In this document: one piece after another, positions 33,901-45,100 of the stretch
How positions within the stretch are numbered: the first letter of the stretch is position 1
How the letters are laid out: each line of letters opens with the position of its first letter
Origin: Angiostrongylus vasorum
Taxonomy: Eukaryota; Nematoda; Chromadorea; Rhabditida; Metastrongylidae
Reading direction: 5' to 3'
Assembly: GCA_018806985.1 (NCBI GenBank)
Contig: JADANN010000099.1
Coordinates: forward strand, 4,559,501 to 4,623,500
DNA: 64,000 bases
Notes under the pieces: model-generated
The model's database searches: none
What the model was told of the DNA's origin: nothing
The model's input: only the letters and a program-made list of their open reading frames with translations
Program-made: the position numbers and the translations under genes

Positions 33901-36900
33901 CCCATCCTTCATTTCCAACGAAGTAAGCACAGCTAGTGTTTTTGTCGTTGCAGACAGCAATTTGTCAAACCAGGAGCAGTGGAGCGCTAGGCGAGTTCAA
34001 GGTGTGAGATCGAACTAGCGGTGAATCTAGTGTGTGTTACGGATAGCTCTGGTCACAACGATAAACGCGCCCCACTATGTTACGCATTATCAAACCAGTA
34101 CATTCAGAACTGATATTACAAAATCAAAAAATGTTACCTGTTTGAAAGCGGCAGACTCTAGGTCGTCGGTGACATTTGGGAGAACAACAAGAGGAGAACC
34201 GTCTACGGAAAACGCAACTTCTCCACCTCGAGCTGATCGGAATTTACGTGCTCTTTAAATGAAGTAATTACTCAGAAGTGAAGGAATTATTTTGCGCGAT
34301 ATTTATTTCTTTAATTCCCAATTCAATTTCCTCCAATATTTCAACTTTTGTCTCGCTCTACTGGGATCCTGAAGAGGAAGTTAAACGGCTACCAGAAAAA
34401 TTTATGCACAAAATGCATTCGTTTGCTCACCAAATAACAGTTTCCCGACATTCCGCACTTTAATATTTGGTTAATATATATGGCCGAGTGGTTGAAATGG
34501 ATGGCCATTTGAACGGAAGAATATAGAAGAGAAAATAAGAAAATGCAGATACGAATAACCAATTCGGGTCGCTAGACAGACAGAAACCAAACTGAAAGTA
34601 TGAATAGAGGTAATAGAGCAAGAAATGAATAGAGCAAGAAATAAAGTAGCCGCTCTACTTGGACAACTGGATGCCCTGTTTTCACAAGTAGTGCACACCG
34701 TAGATCGTGCCCATATCACTCAACCTTTGTCTATGGTGGTTGGTGGCTGGAATCTAGCGTCCGCGAACCTCATTGTGTAATCCGTAAATCGTTTCAGCTC
34801 CGAATGTAGCTGGTTTACGAAAGTTTGCAACTCTAATGGAAAAGCGTTGTGAGAATTGCTGAGTCCATAAGGTCAGCGTAGAGTTCGAATGCATTAGTTG
34901 GTCGACAGCTTCCCCTGAGCTCAATGCTATCCTACGCTGCTTTTCCTCTTCACGTTGTCCTCCACGTTCACTGGACTCCCCAGGTACATGCGCGATATTG
35001 TCTTTACAATGACAGAATCTTCAGTTCAGTTTAGAAGTAGTCCGCCATTTCCTCTACTTTGTTGAGTTCCCTAACGTCACCACTAGCTCACTGCGAGTAC
35101 TTCTCGAAAACATGGCAATATGCTGGAAAAAAAATGAGGATTTGACAGGAAAGCAGGAACCTGCCCTCAATCCCTTTGCCTTTCCCTTTCGATGCGGCAG
35201 TAAACAGCTATGGTGCCATGATGTCACCCTGTTGAACGTCCTTTCATATGACGACGGTAAATGGTCTATATAAAAACTTTTTCTATAATGCAATGACCAC
35301 AACAGTCACCTACAGTTTCTACGTAGGAGACAGGTCCACTCTTTGATCATAGGATTGGACTTGTTTCGAGATTGTTGAAAACTTTTCCATAGTCCGCAGA
35401 AGGGCATGTGGCATAATCTTAATAGAGAGGTTATTCAGTACAGTCAACAAGTCAACAAGCAAACCCGGCGATAGTTATGACAATTGGACACAACTGTGCG
35501 TGAGTTTCTCACTAGTCTTGGATTCTTTCTTTTCGAGCATACGATAATCTAGATTTCGACAAGATGTAGTTCGTGACTTCCAGGACCAACTACGAACGCT
35601 ACACTCTTGTGTCGTTTCTTTGCAGCGAGGAATTTTGGAGTCGATAACAGGTACTGCGGTAAGGTAAAGGCTGGAGTAAACCTTTTTTACACAATCCGTC
35701 TTTCACATATACTGTGCCGATACCAGCACTTCTTGTAACTCTTTCGTTTCCTCGCATTCATCATCCACGAAGGTTCTCCAACTTTTACGTGTGGCTTCGG
35801 CTGCTGCTTGAGGATTTTTCTTTCACCATAAATGTCTTTGAATGCTACTCGAGTCGGTTCTCTCCAGACTCCTCAAATAGCCGAGCTAGAGCGTTTCCAC
35901 TTGGACTGCAGAAATTGAACTTTTCCCCAGAAATGTCCGGTACTAATTTCATAACCCCTGAAAGCTGAAAAGCTTGCTGCGCCCGAAGCGGGGTCGAAGC
36001 AGCACCGTGCTCGTAATGAGGTGTAGAACATTACTACTGTTGATTCATTATCATGACCAATAATGGTAATAATCCCATCAATGTTGATCAGCGCTGATAG
36101 AACATTGTATTCGCAATATCCCGAAACTATTTTTTAAACCGATTCATTTTTAAGCTTTTCGAACAGTTCCTTTGCCCGTACCCATGCAAGCCCTCGTGCG
36201 AAGAAATTCCACTGCTTGGGTACACCACCCGTCATGGTGGTAAACGTGCTGCATTAGGATTAACCAATTTAATTCTCTCGTCAAGAAGCTCTTTAGTGGT
36301 AACGAAGAAGCGATCCGAATTTCTTGTTTGAAAAACGGAACCACGTTATGCCCAACTTTCTATTCACTGTAACTGCTTAATATAAATAGTCGGAGTAAGA
36401 TACTGTGATAAAAAGTTGAAGCAAATCCATTAAAACGTATCTATTTCGCTTTCATCAACCGTATAAGCTCGACAGTTACATCTGTGATATTGAGCTCCTT
36501 TCAAGCGGTAAAAGATGAACAGCTTCTGATCCAATCTCCGATGGGATCACGTGATAGGTTACAAATCAAAGACAGCAAGGCATAGGTCTCCAACAGTATC
36601 TGACCGCATCTTTTCCAACGAAAAGTCCCGTTATTTAATTGGCGCGCATCGGTCTTCTTCCTGGTTGTGATCTTTGTTGTTCTCTGAAATTATAAGGAAG
36701 CCTAACATGCAGTTTCTCAGGTAGTCGCCCACGCTTGTGGAGGCATATTGTGAATAATTGGTTACGACAGCGATGGTAATTCCTGTTATGGTTTACACTT
36801 GGAAAAACAGTTTCAGGAGTGAATTGTCGAACTCGTTTTGAGCTTGGAAGATCCTGATGGAAGACAAAATTCTCGCTTTACATCACCACAGTTTGGCACT

Positions 36901-38706
36901 ACAAGCCAAGCTGGTTCGGCGGCAAACATAGATGAGAAGCAGCAAAACAGATGATAGAAATGAAGGGTCCGAACCGTCTGGTTATCCCACTACCTCGAGT
37001 GTATTATAATTCCATGCGGATGAGTAGCCAACTCTTCGTATTTCTGACGAAGAAGTCTAATTAATACATCGAATTTAAGCACAAGTAAAGGACAGAAAAA
37101 TCGCAGAGACCAAGAATTTGAACTTTAAAGAGATAAATTTAAGGCAGTCAAAATATCAACAAAACAACGAGAACATGGTGTGAGTAAAACAGTAAACGCT
37201 TCTTCTAATTCTACGATTCTTACTATATACTTCCGTTACACAGGGAAACACAATTCTCAATGAAAACAAAAATAGTAACTAACCGCACTTCTTCGACCTT
37301 TGGACGAATAACGGACGGAAGATTTGCAAATGCATTGTTTTCTTGCAGAGGAGTTCCCACACTAAAACCAGTTAGCAAAAAAGGACGAAGGAAAACAACC
37401 AGAACTACACAGAGTAGATATAAAATGGTACGGTAGGTGTGCCAAAAAACAGTTCGAAAATGGTAATTGGATAAAGCTCTCAAGCTTTAGCTACCTCTCT
37501 CCGTCCAGACTTTCATTTGATGATGAAGTTTTGTCAACAGGAATGGCAAGTATTTCAAATGCACTAACGGCTTCCGAAGCAATGTCGATCGCAAAATAGT
37601 AATAATTATTTTGCGATAAAACTTATACAAATGACAAAGCTCTGAAAAGTAGTGGAAAAGAAGCAGTAAAGATATGTAACTAACGACATTTTCCGAAGAA
37701 TTCCCGCTTCTCTGAGATACGAAGTTGTGCAAGAGATTCCTTGAACATGCAGCTGTTATGCACGAAGTCCAGGAAGTTTGCTTCGAGAATTTCCTGCAAA
37801 AAGAAGACGTCCACGCAAAGATGAGTCAAATACGCTTACTCAACAACCCATCATTGCTAGTAGGTACCTTACAGGTCGGAAATATTTTGCAGGGCACATC
37901 TCTTAATAACTCGAAAATGCGAGGATGGTATAAGTTGTCCTTGTTGTTATTGTTGTTGGTCGATAGTGGACTATCCTAACAGCATAGCTCTGAGTAAGGA
38001 GAAATCGCCGAAACGTCAGCTATCGACTAACAACAACAACAACGACAACGACAACCCATCAGTGCAATCAGAAAACACCTGCGGCAATGTTTTGCCAATG
38101 GAAAGATCTGTGTTTTCACGAACTACTCTTTTTTAGCCGACGCGAGGTTGGTATAGATAACCCTATTGTTCTTGCTATCTTTGTCAATGGCTGACGTTTC
38201 GGCGAGTTCGCCCTCGCCAAAGCCTGGCCGTTGGACAACCCGTGTGTTGTTCACGAGGGATGATTAGTTCTTCGCTTAGTCAACCCATTTTTTTAAAACA
38301 ATCCTGACTCATCACCCCTCATGAACAACACACGGGTGCTTCAACGGCAAGGCTCTGTGGAAGGCGAAGTCGCCGAAACGTCAGCCATTTAACAAAGACA
38401 GGAACAAAACATCTATACCAACCTCGCGCAGTCTAGGAAAGGACGGTTCGTAAGAACACATATACAGATATATCGATTATTATGCCCGGTTTATAGAAAG
38501 CCGATCTTTTGAGTTACCTGAGGCAATAAAGATTCGACAGCATTTAGCAGATCGTCACGAAGGCTGCAGGCGACCTCATCAGCCTTCTGAAGTAGAGCGC
38601 TATAGCGAGCGTCGGCTTCTTTGCTAAAAGCTTCAGAAACTAGCATAAGATCACGGTCTAACTTCTTCCTGGATTCGGATTTTGTCTTCCTTGCCTTATG
38701 AGACAT
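30934..38706 (-). CDS. Borealin-like chromosomal passenger complex subunit
   Basis: Six exons join in phase: 38518-38706, 37685-37793, 37495-37570 (5' edge uncertain), 37284-37361, 34138-34252 and 30934-31053, about 229 residues. The N-terminus is basic (MSHKARKTKSESRKKLDRDL) and runs into a helix (FSKEADARYSALLQKADEV, LRDDLLNAVESLLPQ), the pattern of the borealin helix that bundles with survivin and INCENP. The middle has TPLQENNAFANLPSVIRPKV. The C-terminal domain has GGEVAFSVDGSPLVVLPNV, the GSPL-type strand typical of borealin, then ASRDAVSTVKRLVLKKISQV, a closing helix. Borealin localises Aurora B to centromeres in mitosis; Caenorhabditis CSC-1 would be the counterpart. Assignment rests on the N-helix, the GSPL motif and length, not on overall identity. 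The 34,252 acceptor is AAG. The gene is divergent from PGS1. Confidence 0.65.
31182..31405 (+). mobile_element. SINE family A copy with internal deletion
   Basis: Head GCGTGTGTGGCGCACTGGTC and tail GAGAGCTTTATCCTTTACCC are present. The core jumps from GGGGTCGGCC straight to ACCACGAGTCATTGTAA, deleting most of the shared core. Inside the last intron of the borealin-like gene, antisense to it. Confidence 0.7.
31736..31998 (+). mobile_element. SINE family C, 5'-truncated
   Basis: Starts after the core (GTTGTCTGGAACCATCTAAC) and retains CGAATCCTTAAGCAGCAGCA-like body sequence, ending GGGTCACATGAAAAAG. Confidence 0.6.
32201..32562 (-). mobile_element. SINE family C copy
   Basis: Minus strand. 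Body near 32,260 (CTACGAAGGTCTTGGGATAT), core trace AGCAATTTCCCGACCCCGAG near 32,460, and a diverged head ending in TTCGCTACCC. Lies in the last intron of the borealin-like gene. Confidence 0.55.
32885..33020 (+). mobile_element. Family B arm
   Basis: CCAGCACTGTGTGGTTGTGA (A-box region), GCTGGTTCGATCCCCACCGC (B box), then AGTTTTCAAATAACTCGG. Confidence 0.6.
33030..34130. other. Borealin-like gene, last intron, no exon called
   Basis: A plus-strand frame at 33,334-33,552 and minus-strand frames at 33,639-33,960 are open but have no convincing splice sites or domain. A minus-strand run with regularly spaced cysteines near 33.9 kb was considered and not called. Confidence 0.25.
35686..36032 (-). 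mobile_element. SINE family C copy
   Basis: Minus strand: CATATACTGTGCCGATACCA end, body TCATCCACGAAGGTTCTCCA, core ACTAATTTCATAACCCCTGA, head with GGGGTCGAAGCAGCACCGTG (B box in reverse). Confidence 0.6.
36780..36955 (-). mobile_element. Diverged family D remnant
   Basis: GAGCTTGGAAGATCCTGATG, then ACATCACCACAGTTTGGCAC and TGGTTCGGCGGCAAAC parallel the 5' half of family D on the minus strand, with many substitutions. Confidence 0.35.
37925..38060. mobile_element. Family F palindromic element
   Basis: GTTGTCCTTGTTGTTATTGT at the left pairs with ACAACAACAACGACAACGAC at the right. The inner TCGATAGTGGAC block pairs with TCAGCTATCGACTAAC. Lies in intron 1 of the borealin-like gene. Confidence 0.6.
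38139..38437. mobile_element. Family F palindromic element, longer copy
   Basis: GCGAGGTTGGTATAGATAAC pairs with ACATCTATACCAACCTCGCG. The inner blocks TGGCTGACGTTTCGGCGAGT and GTCGCCGAAACGTCAGCCAT pair, and CACGTGT-type blocks flank the loop. Lies 80 bases from the shorter copy in intron 1 of the borealin-like gene. Confidence 0.7.
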
Positions 38707-39188
38707 TGGCGACTTCTGTAGTCAGAGAAAATGTCAGCCGGCCAGCCGGTGAATCTAAAACCTAGAGCTCGGAAAGTGGAATCCGTGACTACCATGGATC
38801 AACTTCGACACTACTGAGCATTCCAGACGGTACAAAACACTACTCCTACACAGCAAGAACAATGAAAACGAGGAAGACATTGGTACAGTAGCCATTACAG
38901 CAAAAAGAAGTCATTAATGTGTGGACAACCTAGTGATAACAAGGAAGACACGTACTAAAAATTTGAACTTCGCGCCTAAATTCTAGCAAAACTCGTCCGG
39001 TTGTTATGGAACTGACACGGGCTAGCGTCGGGTCGCGATAAGATTCGCATTGCGTATTCTTCTTGGGAAACTCTGCTTATAGCAATCTATGATTTGGTTA
39101 CTTTTGTAATTTTATAGAAGGAAAACCCCTTAATCGCTTTTGCAAGTGATGATCGTGGGTGTTGTATTTTTAGTGTCCAAGTTAGCCG
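38707..39188. promoter_or_regulatory. Shared 5' region of the borealin-like gene and PGS1
   Basis: 482 bases separate the two divergent start codons, with no repeat inside. It must hold both 5' UTRs and promoters. No specific factor site was identified. Confidence 0.45.
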
Positions 39189-42100
39189 ATGGAGTTTGAA
39201 CTACCGAAATCGCGTGCTATTCGCATTTCTGCCGGGAATGTGAAACTACTCAAATCTCCGGCAGAGTTCTACGAGTTCCTTCTGGTATGTTTTTTCTTTC
39301 GTGGGAAGTCTTTTTATGGCCTTTAGGTGAAAGTTATACCTGAAACCTGATGGATGGGTATAGACCTGGTTAATGAAAAGTCGTGTAAAATGAGGAATTT
39401 CTTGGAGCGAATTTTCAATAGAAAGCTAAAGATTACTGGTAATGGTAAAGTTGTCGTATTAGCTCTTAGTGAGGTCGACTGAGTTTTGATTGAGATCGGT
39501 AAACAGAAAGTCGAAAGAGGAAAGGAGCTCGGTTGAGGTTTAGGTTGGGGACGTCGAAGAAGTGGGAAAGGTTAAGTTGTCTAAGCCAGTGCTTTGTTTA
39601 ATGTTTCGTAACATTTTTCATATGTTACTTCTATGGTGTAGACTCGATCGAGATCGGCCACACAGCGAATCGTTCTCAGTACATTGTATCTCGGAACTGG
39701 AACGCTTGAACAGGCTCTGGTGGAAGCGGTTGATTCTAATCTCAAAGAAAGGGAAAACCTTCAAGTTGTTGTACTGTTGGACTATTTGCGTGGTACACGT
39801 GGTTCCGCCAGTGGGAGCAGTAGCACTACGCTTCTTAAGACTATTGCTAATAGAGCTTCGGTAAGATATTATATACGCAATTTGTTCAATGTTCATACCA
39901 CTACCACCTAAGGGGCGCGTTTAGCGCTGTGGTCGAAGGCGTCCTGCAGTACACATGAGATCGACCACTCGTCCTGGGTCGGAAAATTGGTACCAGATTT
40001 GTTTCGAAGGATAGCAACACTGGCTCGATACATCGGTTGGGCACAGCGACTGATTGTAAAGGCCAAAGGCCAGATGTGCATTCAGTCACCTCCAACGACG
40101 CCCAATTATGTCGAATGTATGGCGCATCACTAAGGGATTGATCAACGCCTAGAGCTTTGTCCTTTATTTATCTATCACTTTGATTGATTGAACTCGATAT
40201 TTCTGTAGACGTCCGGAGGCCAATCTAGCGGGTCAGATGAGTCGCTTCAAAGCATATATGAGCTCAGACAGGTTAACTTAAGGACGTTGCGAGCCTTATG
40301 GTGAAAACCACGTGTAAACACTGTGGATCTCTACATACAGTTGCGATCGTCTTCCTATCTTTGGAACATGATAACACTACTGCTTTAACCAACCACCGTT
40401 TTAAGAATTGTTCTTCCAGAAAATTTAACTATATGTTTATTTATGACGTTGCTTATAACGGCGCTTTTCTCGATGAACTAGTTCTATTCGGCAGTGCACA
40501 GTATTCTTGAAATGAGCAACGGATTCTGTTTGTTGGATTATTGCGAGTCTCTCAGTCGCCTACTTCGAACCGTGGGTGCCGCTACGGAAGAATTCCACTT
40601 GGTAGTCGGCAATCTTGGACTTGCAAGAAGGACCCCGCTAGGTTAGCCTCCAACATGTGTGTGGGAAGAGAGGGTGACAAGTTTTCAAGCTGAGGCCGAG
40701 CCCAAGTCGGCGCTCCTGTACTCGTGACGGTTACAAACTAAGGAGGCGAACTGAGAGCCGAAAGGAATGTGGATGCAACGTGTAGAAGAGTAGTGACATT
40801 TAGGGTTTCGTTGATGTAGATTCGTGTTTCCTAGAGATAAATGGAAGAGCTCGCATTACAGCTGGGATATAACATTTATTTAGGTATATTTGTACCATAC
40901 GCCTAAGTTGCGTGGGCTACTGAGGCACATCCTTCCAGAAAGAGCAAATGAAATCATAGGTTTGCAGCATATGAAAATTTATGTGTTTGATGATACGGTG
41001 CTTTTAACTGGAGCAAATCTATCCACCTCTTATTTTATTAACCGACAAGATCGATACGTTGTATTCGAAAACTGTAAAGAATTGGCTGACTTTTTCCACG
41101 GTGTTGTCGCTGCTGTTGGGAAGTGTTCCTTTCAGCTTAGCAATCAAGGTTCGATTGAACTAAATCCTGCTTGCTCTGTGCACCCTTTTGAAGGTTTGTT
41201 GAGATCATGTTTGCGAGTTCGGGTATTTTCAGGCGTTTAGCTAATTTTAAGTTTTTTAACACAATGCCGTCACTTTTTATTTACATCTTATTTTTTTCTT
41301 AATGGCAGCGTATTATGTGAAATATAACAATGATGCTGAGATATTTGCAAATCTCCGGACCGCTAGTCTCTCCGGTGGTGAACGAACACGCTATTACCCT
41401 CTATGGAGGCTAACATGTTCACCACACCACGCGAATCCTTCGTTTTGCCTTTCCGTGTTATTGACCTATAAACTGCCTTATATCATTTCCGTTGACGGGT
41501 GATTGTTGACAGCACGTGTAGGTCAATAACACGGCTGGGAGAAAGGCAAAACGAAGGACTACAAATATTGCACATTATGAGTTATTTATAATCCATATAC
41601 GGCCTAAAGTAACTCAGCTTTTCAATTTTAAAGCAAGATCTCTGAGCTTTGCTAGTTTAGGTCAAACCAATGTGGTCCGAAAATGTTTTTCAACGATATA
41701 CAAGTTTTATTTTACTATAGTAAAATAGTGGTATTCCGGAGCCTTCGAAATTATCTTTGCTTTTTATTTTTAACCGAAACTCCATTTCGGACATACCAGA
41801 TATTGAAAAAGCGAAGCTTCTTGCGCTAGGACGTCGGAGCAACGCCGTTGTGCCAGTGGTGTGTTTGGAATTTTTAACCCATTCGCAACGACGTGAATTT
41901 GTATGGAATGGCACGTTGGGAGGACATTGTGATATGACTGGTGTGGAATATTTTCAGTCGTTTAATTTGGTGCAAGAACTTTTTTCTCAAATTTCTAATC
42001 AATCGCTAACCAGTGAAGTACAGATGTTAGCCATACAAGCTGTTCACTAAAAAAAGGTGAAGCTCTCTGCGTTGGTCAATCTCTTAGGGATGCAGCGACT

Positions 42101-45100
42101 CTGCGTCATTAAGCATCGTTTCGAGGTGATTGAATGCACATCTGGCTTTTACAATGACTCGTGGTGGCCTACCGATGTATCGAGCCAGTGCTGCTATCCT
42201 CCCAGACTCCCAGACCCAGACGGAAGCTGTTCATTACTTTTTATAATTCATAAAGAACTGTGTTTTGTACCCATTTCTTCTTTCGGTGGGGAAATTGTTG
42301 CTGTTGAAGAGTACCCAGTGCGGAGGCTGTTGCCATTGGGAGTGGAACGGAGCTTTCTCTGATGCATTCGAACATCGAAGTTCGACGCATAGGGAAATCT
42401 CTTCGCTATGGTGGTAAATCGCTCAAGAAACTTGCATAGATGTAGAAAAGCTATCTATCAACGACCTAGGCGCTCTTTAATATGTCCCAATGTGTTCCAC
42501 GTCATCATGTTTTCATTTCTTGTTCTAATAACATCCCTTTGAAGTTATAAACATCGCACTAACATTGTTCTGTTTTTCAATCTGCATCTCCTACAGTTTG
42601 CATTCGTACATACCATTCACAGTCTTTGCATCGCAACCTAGAATACTTTTTGTAAAATTTACAGTCTTTGTAATCCAAAATCTTTACAATTAACACGTTT
42701 TCGCACATTAAAAGTCGTTAACCTAACTCCATAATTTCACTGTTATGGAAATACTTGGATACTTGGGTACTTCGACGACCCGTCGTCACTGGTTGTGCGG
42801 CCCCAGCATAGTCTCCATTTTTCGGAGTTTTGCTGGTTCAGCCATTATGCTTCCGTGGAGTCCTGAAGGTCAACCTAGCCTATACAAGGTCTGCCCGTGT
42901 TCGTCACCACCACAGGCAGTCGCCACCTTTGTGGATCGGAGGAAGATTTACCACCATACGACTAGTTTAATACCAGGACAGTGGTGGATCCTGGTATTGA
43001 TTTGCTCTCAGCTGGGCTGCCCTATGGAAACACCGGACTCGTTCACAGCTTGGGTGACCCTGCCCTAAGGATGAACCCCCGTTGTATATCACGACCCGAC
43101 ACCCAGGAACACATCCCAGCCCACGATTAGGCGGAAAACCGTTGGGAGGGTTGTGGAAATTACTGAAACAGTTCGAACAATGGTTGTTTCGTTGGCTGCA
43201 TCTAGTGTTGACGTATTTGCCAATTATGTCATTTCATTAGAGCCTTTGGTTCTTGTTAATACGACCATTGCGAGGTCTATATGTTTCTGAGCCAATTCAA
43301 GGATATCGCTCAGGCATGTCTGGAAGCATTTATCAACAGATAGTCAATTTTCAGCAATTTAGACATGAAAAGGCCTCAATCTTGAAATATCAGACGTAAA
43401 TGAAACGCAACCTGGAGTCCCTGATTGTTCTATCCTTGCATACGCGATCAGCCGTGCTCATTTTGTGATATGAGCTGATATATAGCAATCTCTTTCTTGA
43501 GATATGAGCAAAACACGGAACTCCGGTCATTATCGATTGGTTGCTGATAGCCTGTTTGATTGGAAAACTGGTTGAGAGAAAGGCAAACCAAAGGCCTTAT
43601 TTGTTCAGTAGATAACTGCCCTAAGAAACAGTAATCATGCGTTCGAAGCTCACTAGAATTCCGAGTTTTGCTCATATCTCAGCATCATTGCCGTTGTCTC
43701 CCACATAATACCTGCCGTGCAAAAACGATAGGCAGTAGATAAAATCAAATATTATGTTTGTTTTTTTTTTTTGAGTTTGTCGGCTTTTAAGCTCTTCAAA
43801 TACTTTTCTTGTCGAGAACTTGTCAGGTGTCGTCGGAAGCATTTTTTTCTTTCTAAAGCGTAATTATTAATTGGTAAGTGGTTGTTATTTCATTTCCATT
43901 CGATGTGGTGAACAACTTATTATTGCTGAAAGCGTTATGTTTGGATGTTAGACTTTTTTTTTCATTGGACTCAAGACTTGAATATATTCTAAAAACATGA
44001 AGAGATGCACAGAAGAATATACAGGGTGGATAGAATATGAGGAAAGAAGAAATGCTTCCGAGAGAGAACGTTGAAATAGAAGGGGCGTGGTTTCTCATTG
44101 ACGAGACATTGTGGCCGATGTGACTCCTATTCGAACCAATGGTTATCAAAAAGTTTTGCGGCGGCAGCGCTAAATTTGGCGTCATCGCGAATCTCTTTAT
44201 TGTTGATGTAGGGAATTTGCATATTTTAAAGTAACTATTGCTATGTATCACATAAGGTCGGTTTATTTAAATTTCAGGATGCTTCGCCGATTATCGCGCC
44301 CTAATTCGGTCATGCATTGATAAAGTTATTGCTGCCTTGCCAGGCAAAGAATTGCTGCCACATTTATTGAGTGACACTGTGGTATATCCATTGCTACAAA
44401 TGGGTCCTTTTGAATACAATGAGGAGTACAACTTGTTGAAAGGACTTTTTTCGCTGCAGGTACTTACTGTGCCTTATGGGTATAGTTAATATTTTGATGT
44501 TTATGGCACAATTAGGGGGCGCGTGTAGCGCAGTGGTCGGTCGCCCCCCTGCAATACACATGGGATCGATCCTCAAGCCGAAGGCTCACCAAAGCCTTCC
44601 ATCCCTGCGGGGTCGGCAAATTATTACCAGACGGCGGATACTGGCTCGAGGCATTGGTAGGCCACCGCAAGTCGTTTTAATTCCATATATGCATTCAATC
44701 ACCTTCAACGATGCTTAATGAAGTCGAATGCATGGCACATCTCTTAGAGATTAATCAACGCCGAGAGCTTTATCCTTTATCCTTTTATAGCAGAACTATG
44801 AGTTCTTATTTTGTCTGTGTTTTACAGGCCGGCGACATAACCATAACAATGGCATCTGGCTATTTCAACTGCATAAGAGAGTACGAACAACTAATGTTCA
44901 CTGAGGGCAAATATTCAATGGACATAATCACTGCAGCACCTAAAGTAAGTGCGAACTTTATTATCAAAGCTTCCAAACACAAGAGATTTTCCAGCAATTC
45001 GTCACATTTTTTTCTTATAATGAAGAATGCGTGTTAGTTCATAGGCTAACGGATTCTTCGGCGCGACCGGAACCTCTGGATACATTCCATCGATATACTC

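Noticed and set aside
33750..33960. Minus-strand run with cysteines at regular spacing (CNDKNTSCAYFV...), reminiscent of the start of a ShK-toxin-type domain.
   Set aside because: Only four of six cysteines appear before a stop, the M/C-C-C end is missing, and no flanking exon continues it.
34471..34530. tRNA-like GGCCGAGTGGTTGAAATGG.
   Set aside because: No B box or cloverleaf continues downstream, so it is at most an isolated A-box-like match.
36150..36344. Possible mariner/Tc1 transposase C-terminus on the minus strand.
   Set aside because: No DD(E/D) motif or helix-turn-helix in reach; the resemblance is too weak to report.
41757..42050. 97-residue frame as an exon of PGS1.
   Set aside because: PGS1 exons 3 and 4 (41,193 and 44,278) join in perfect phase with conserved sequence, and the frame resembles a repeat at 55 kb.
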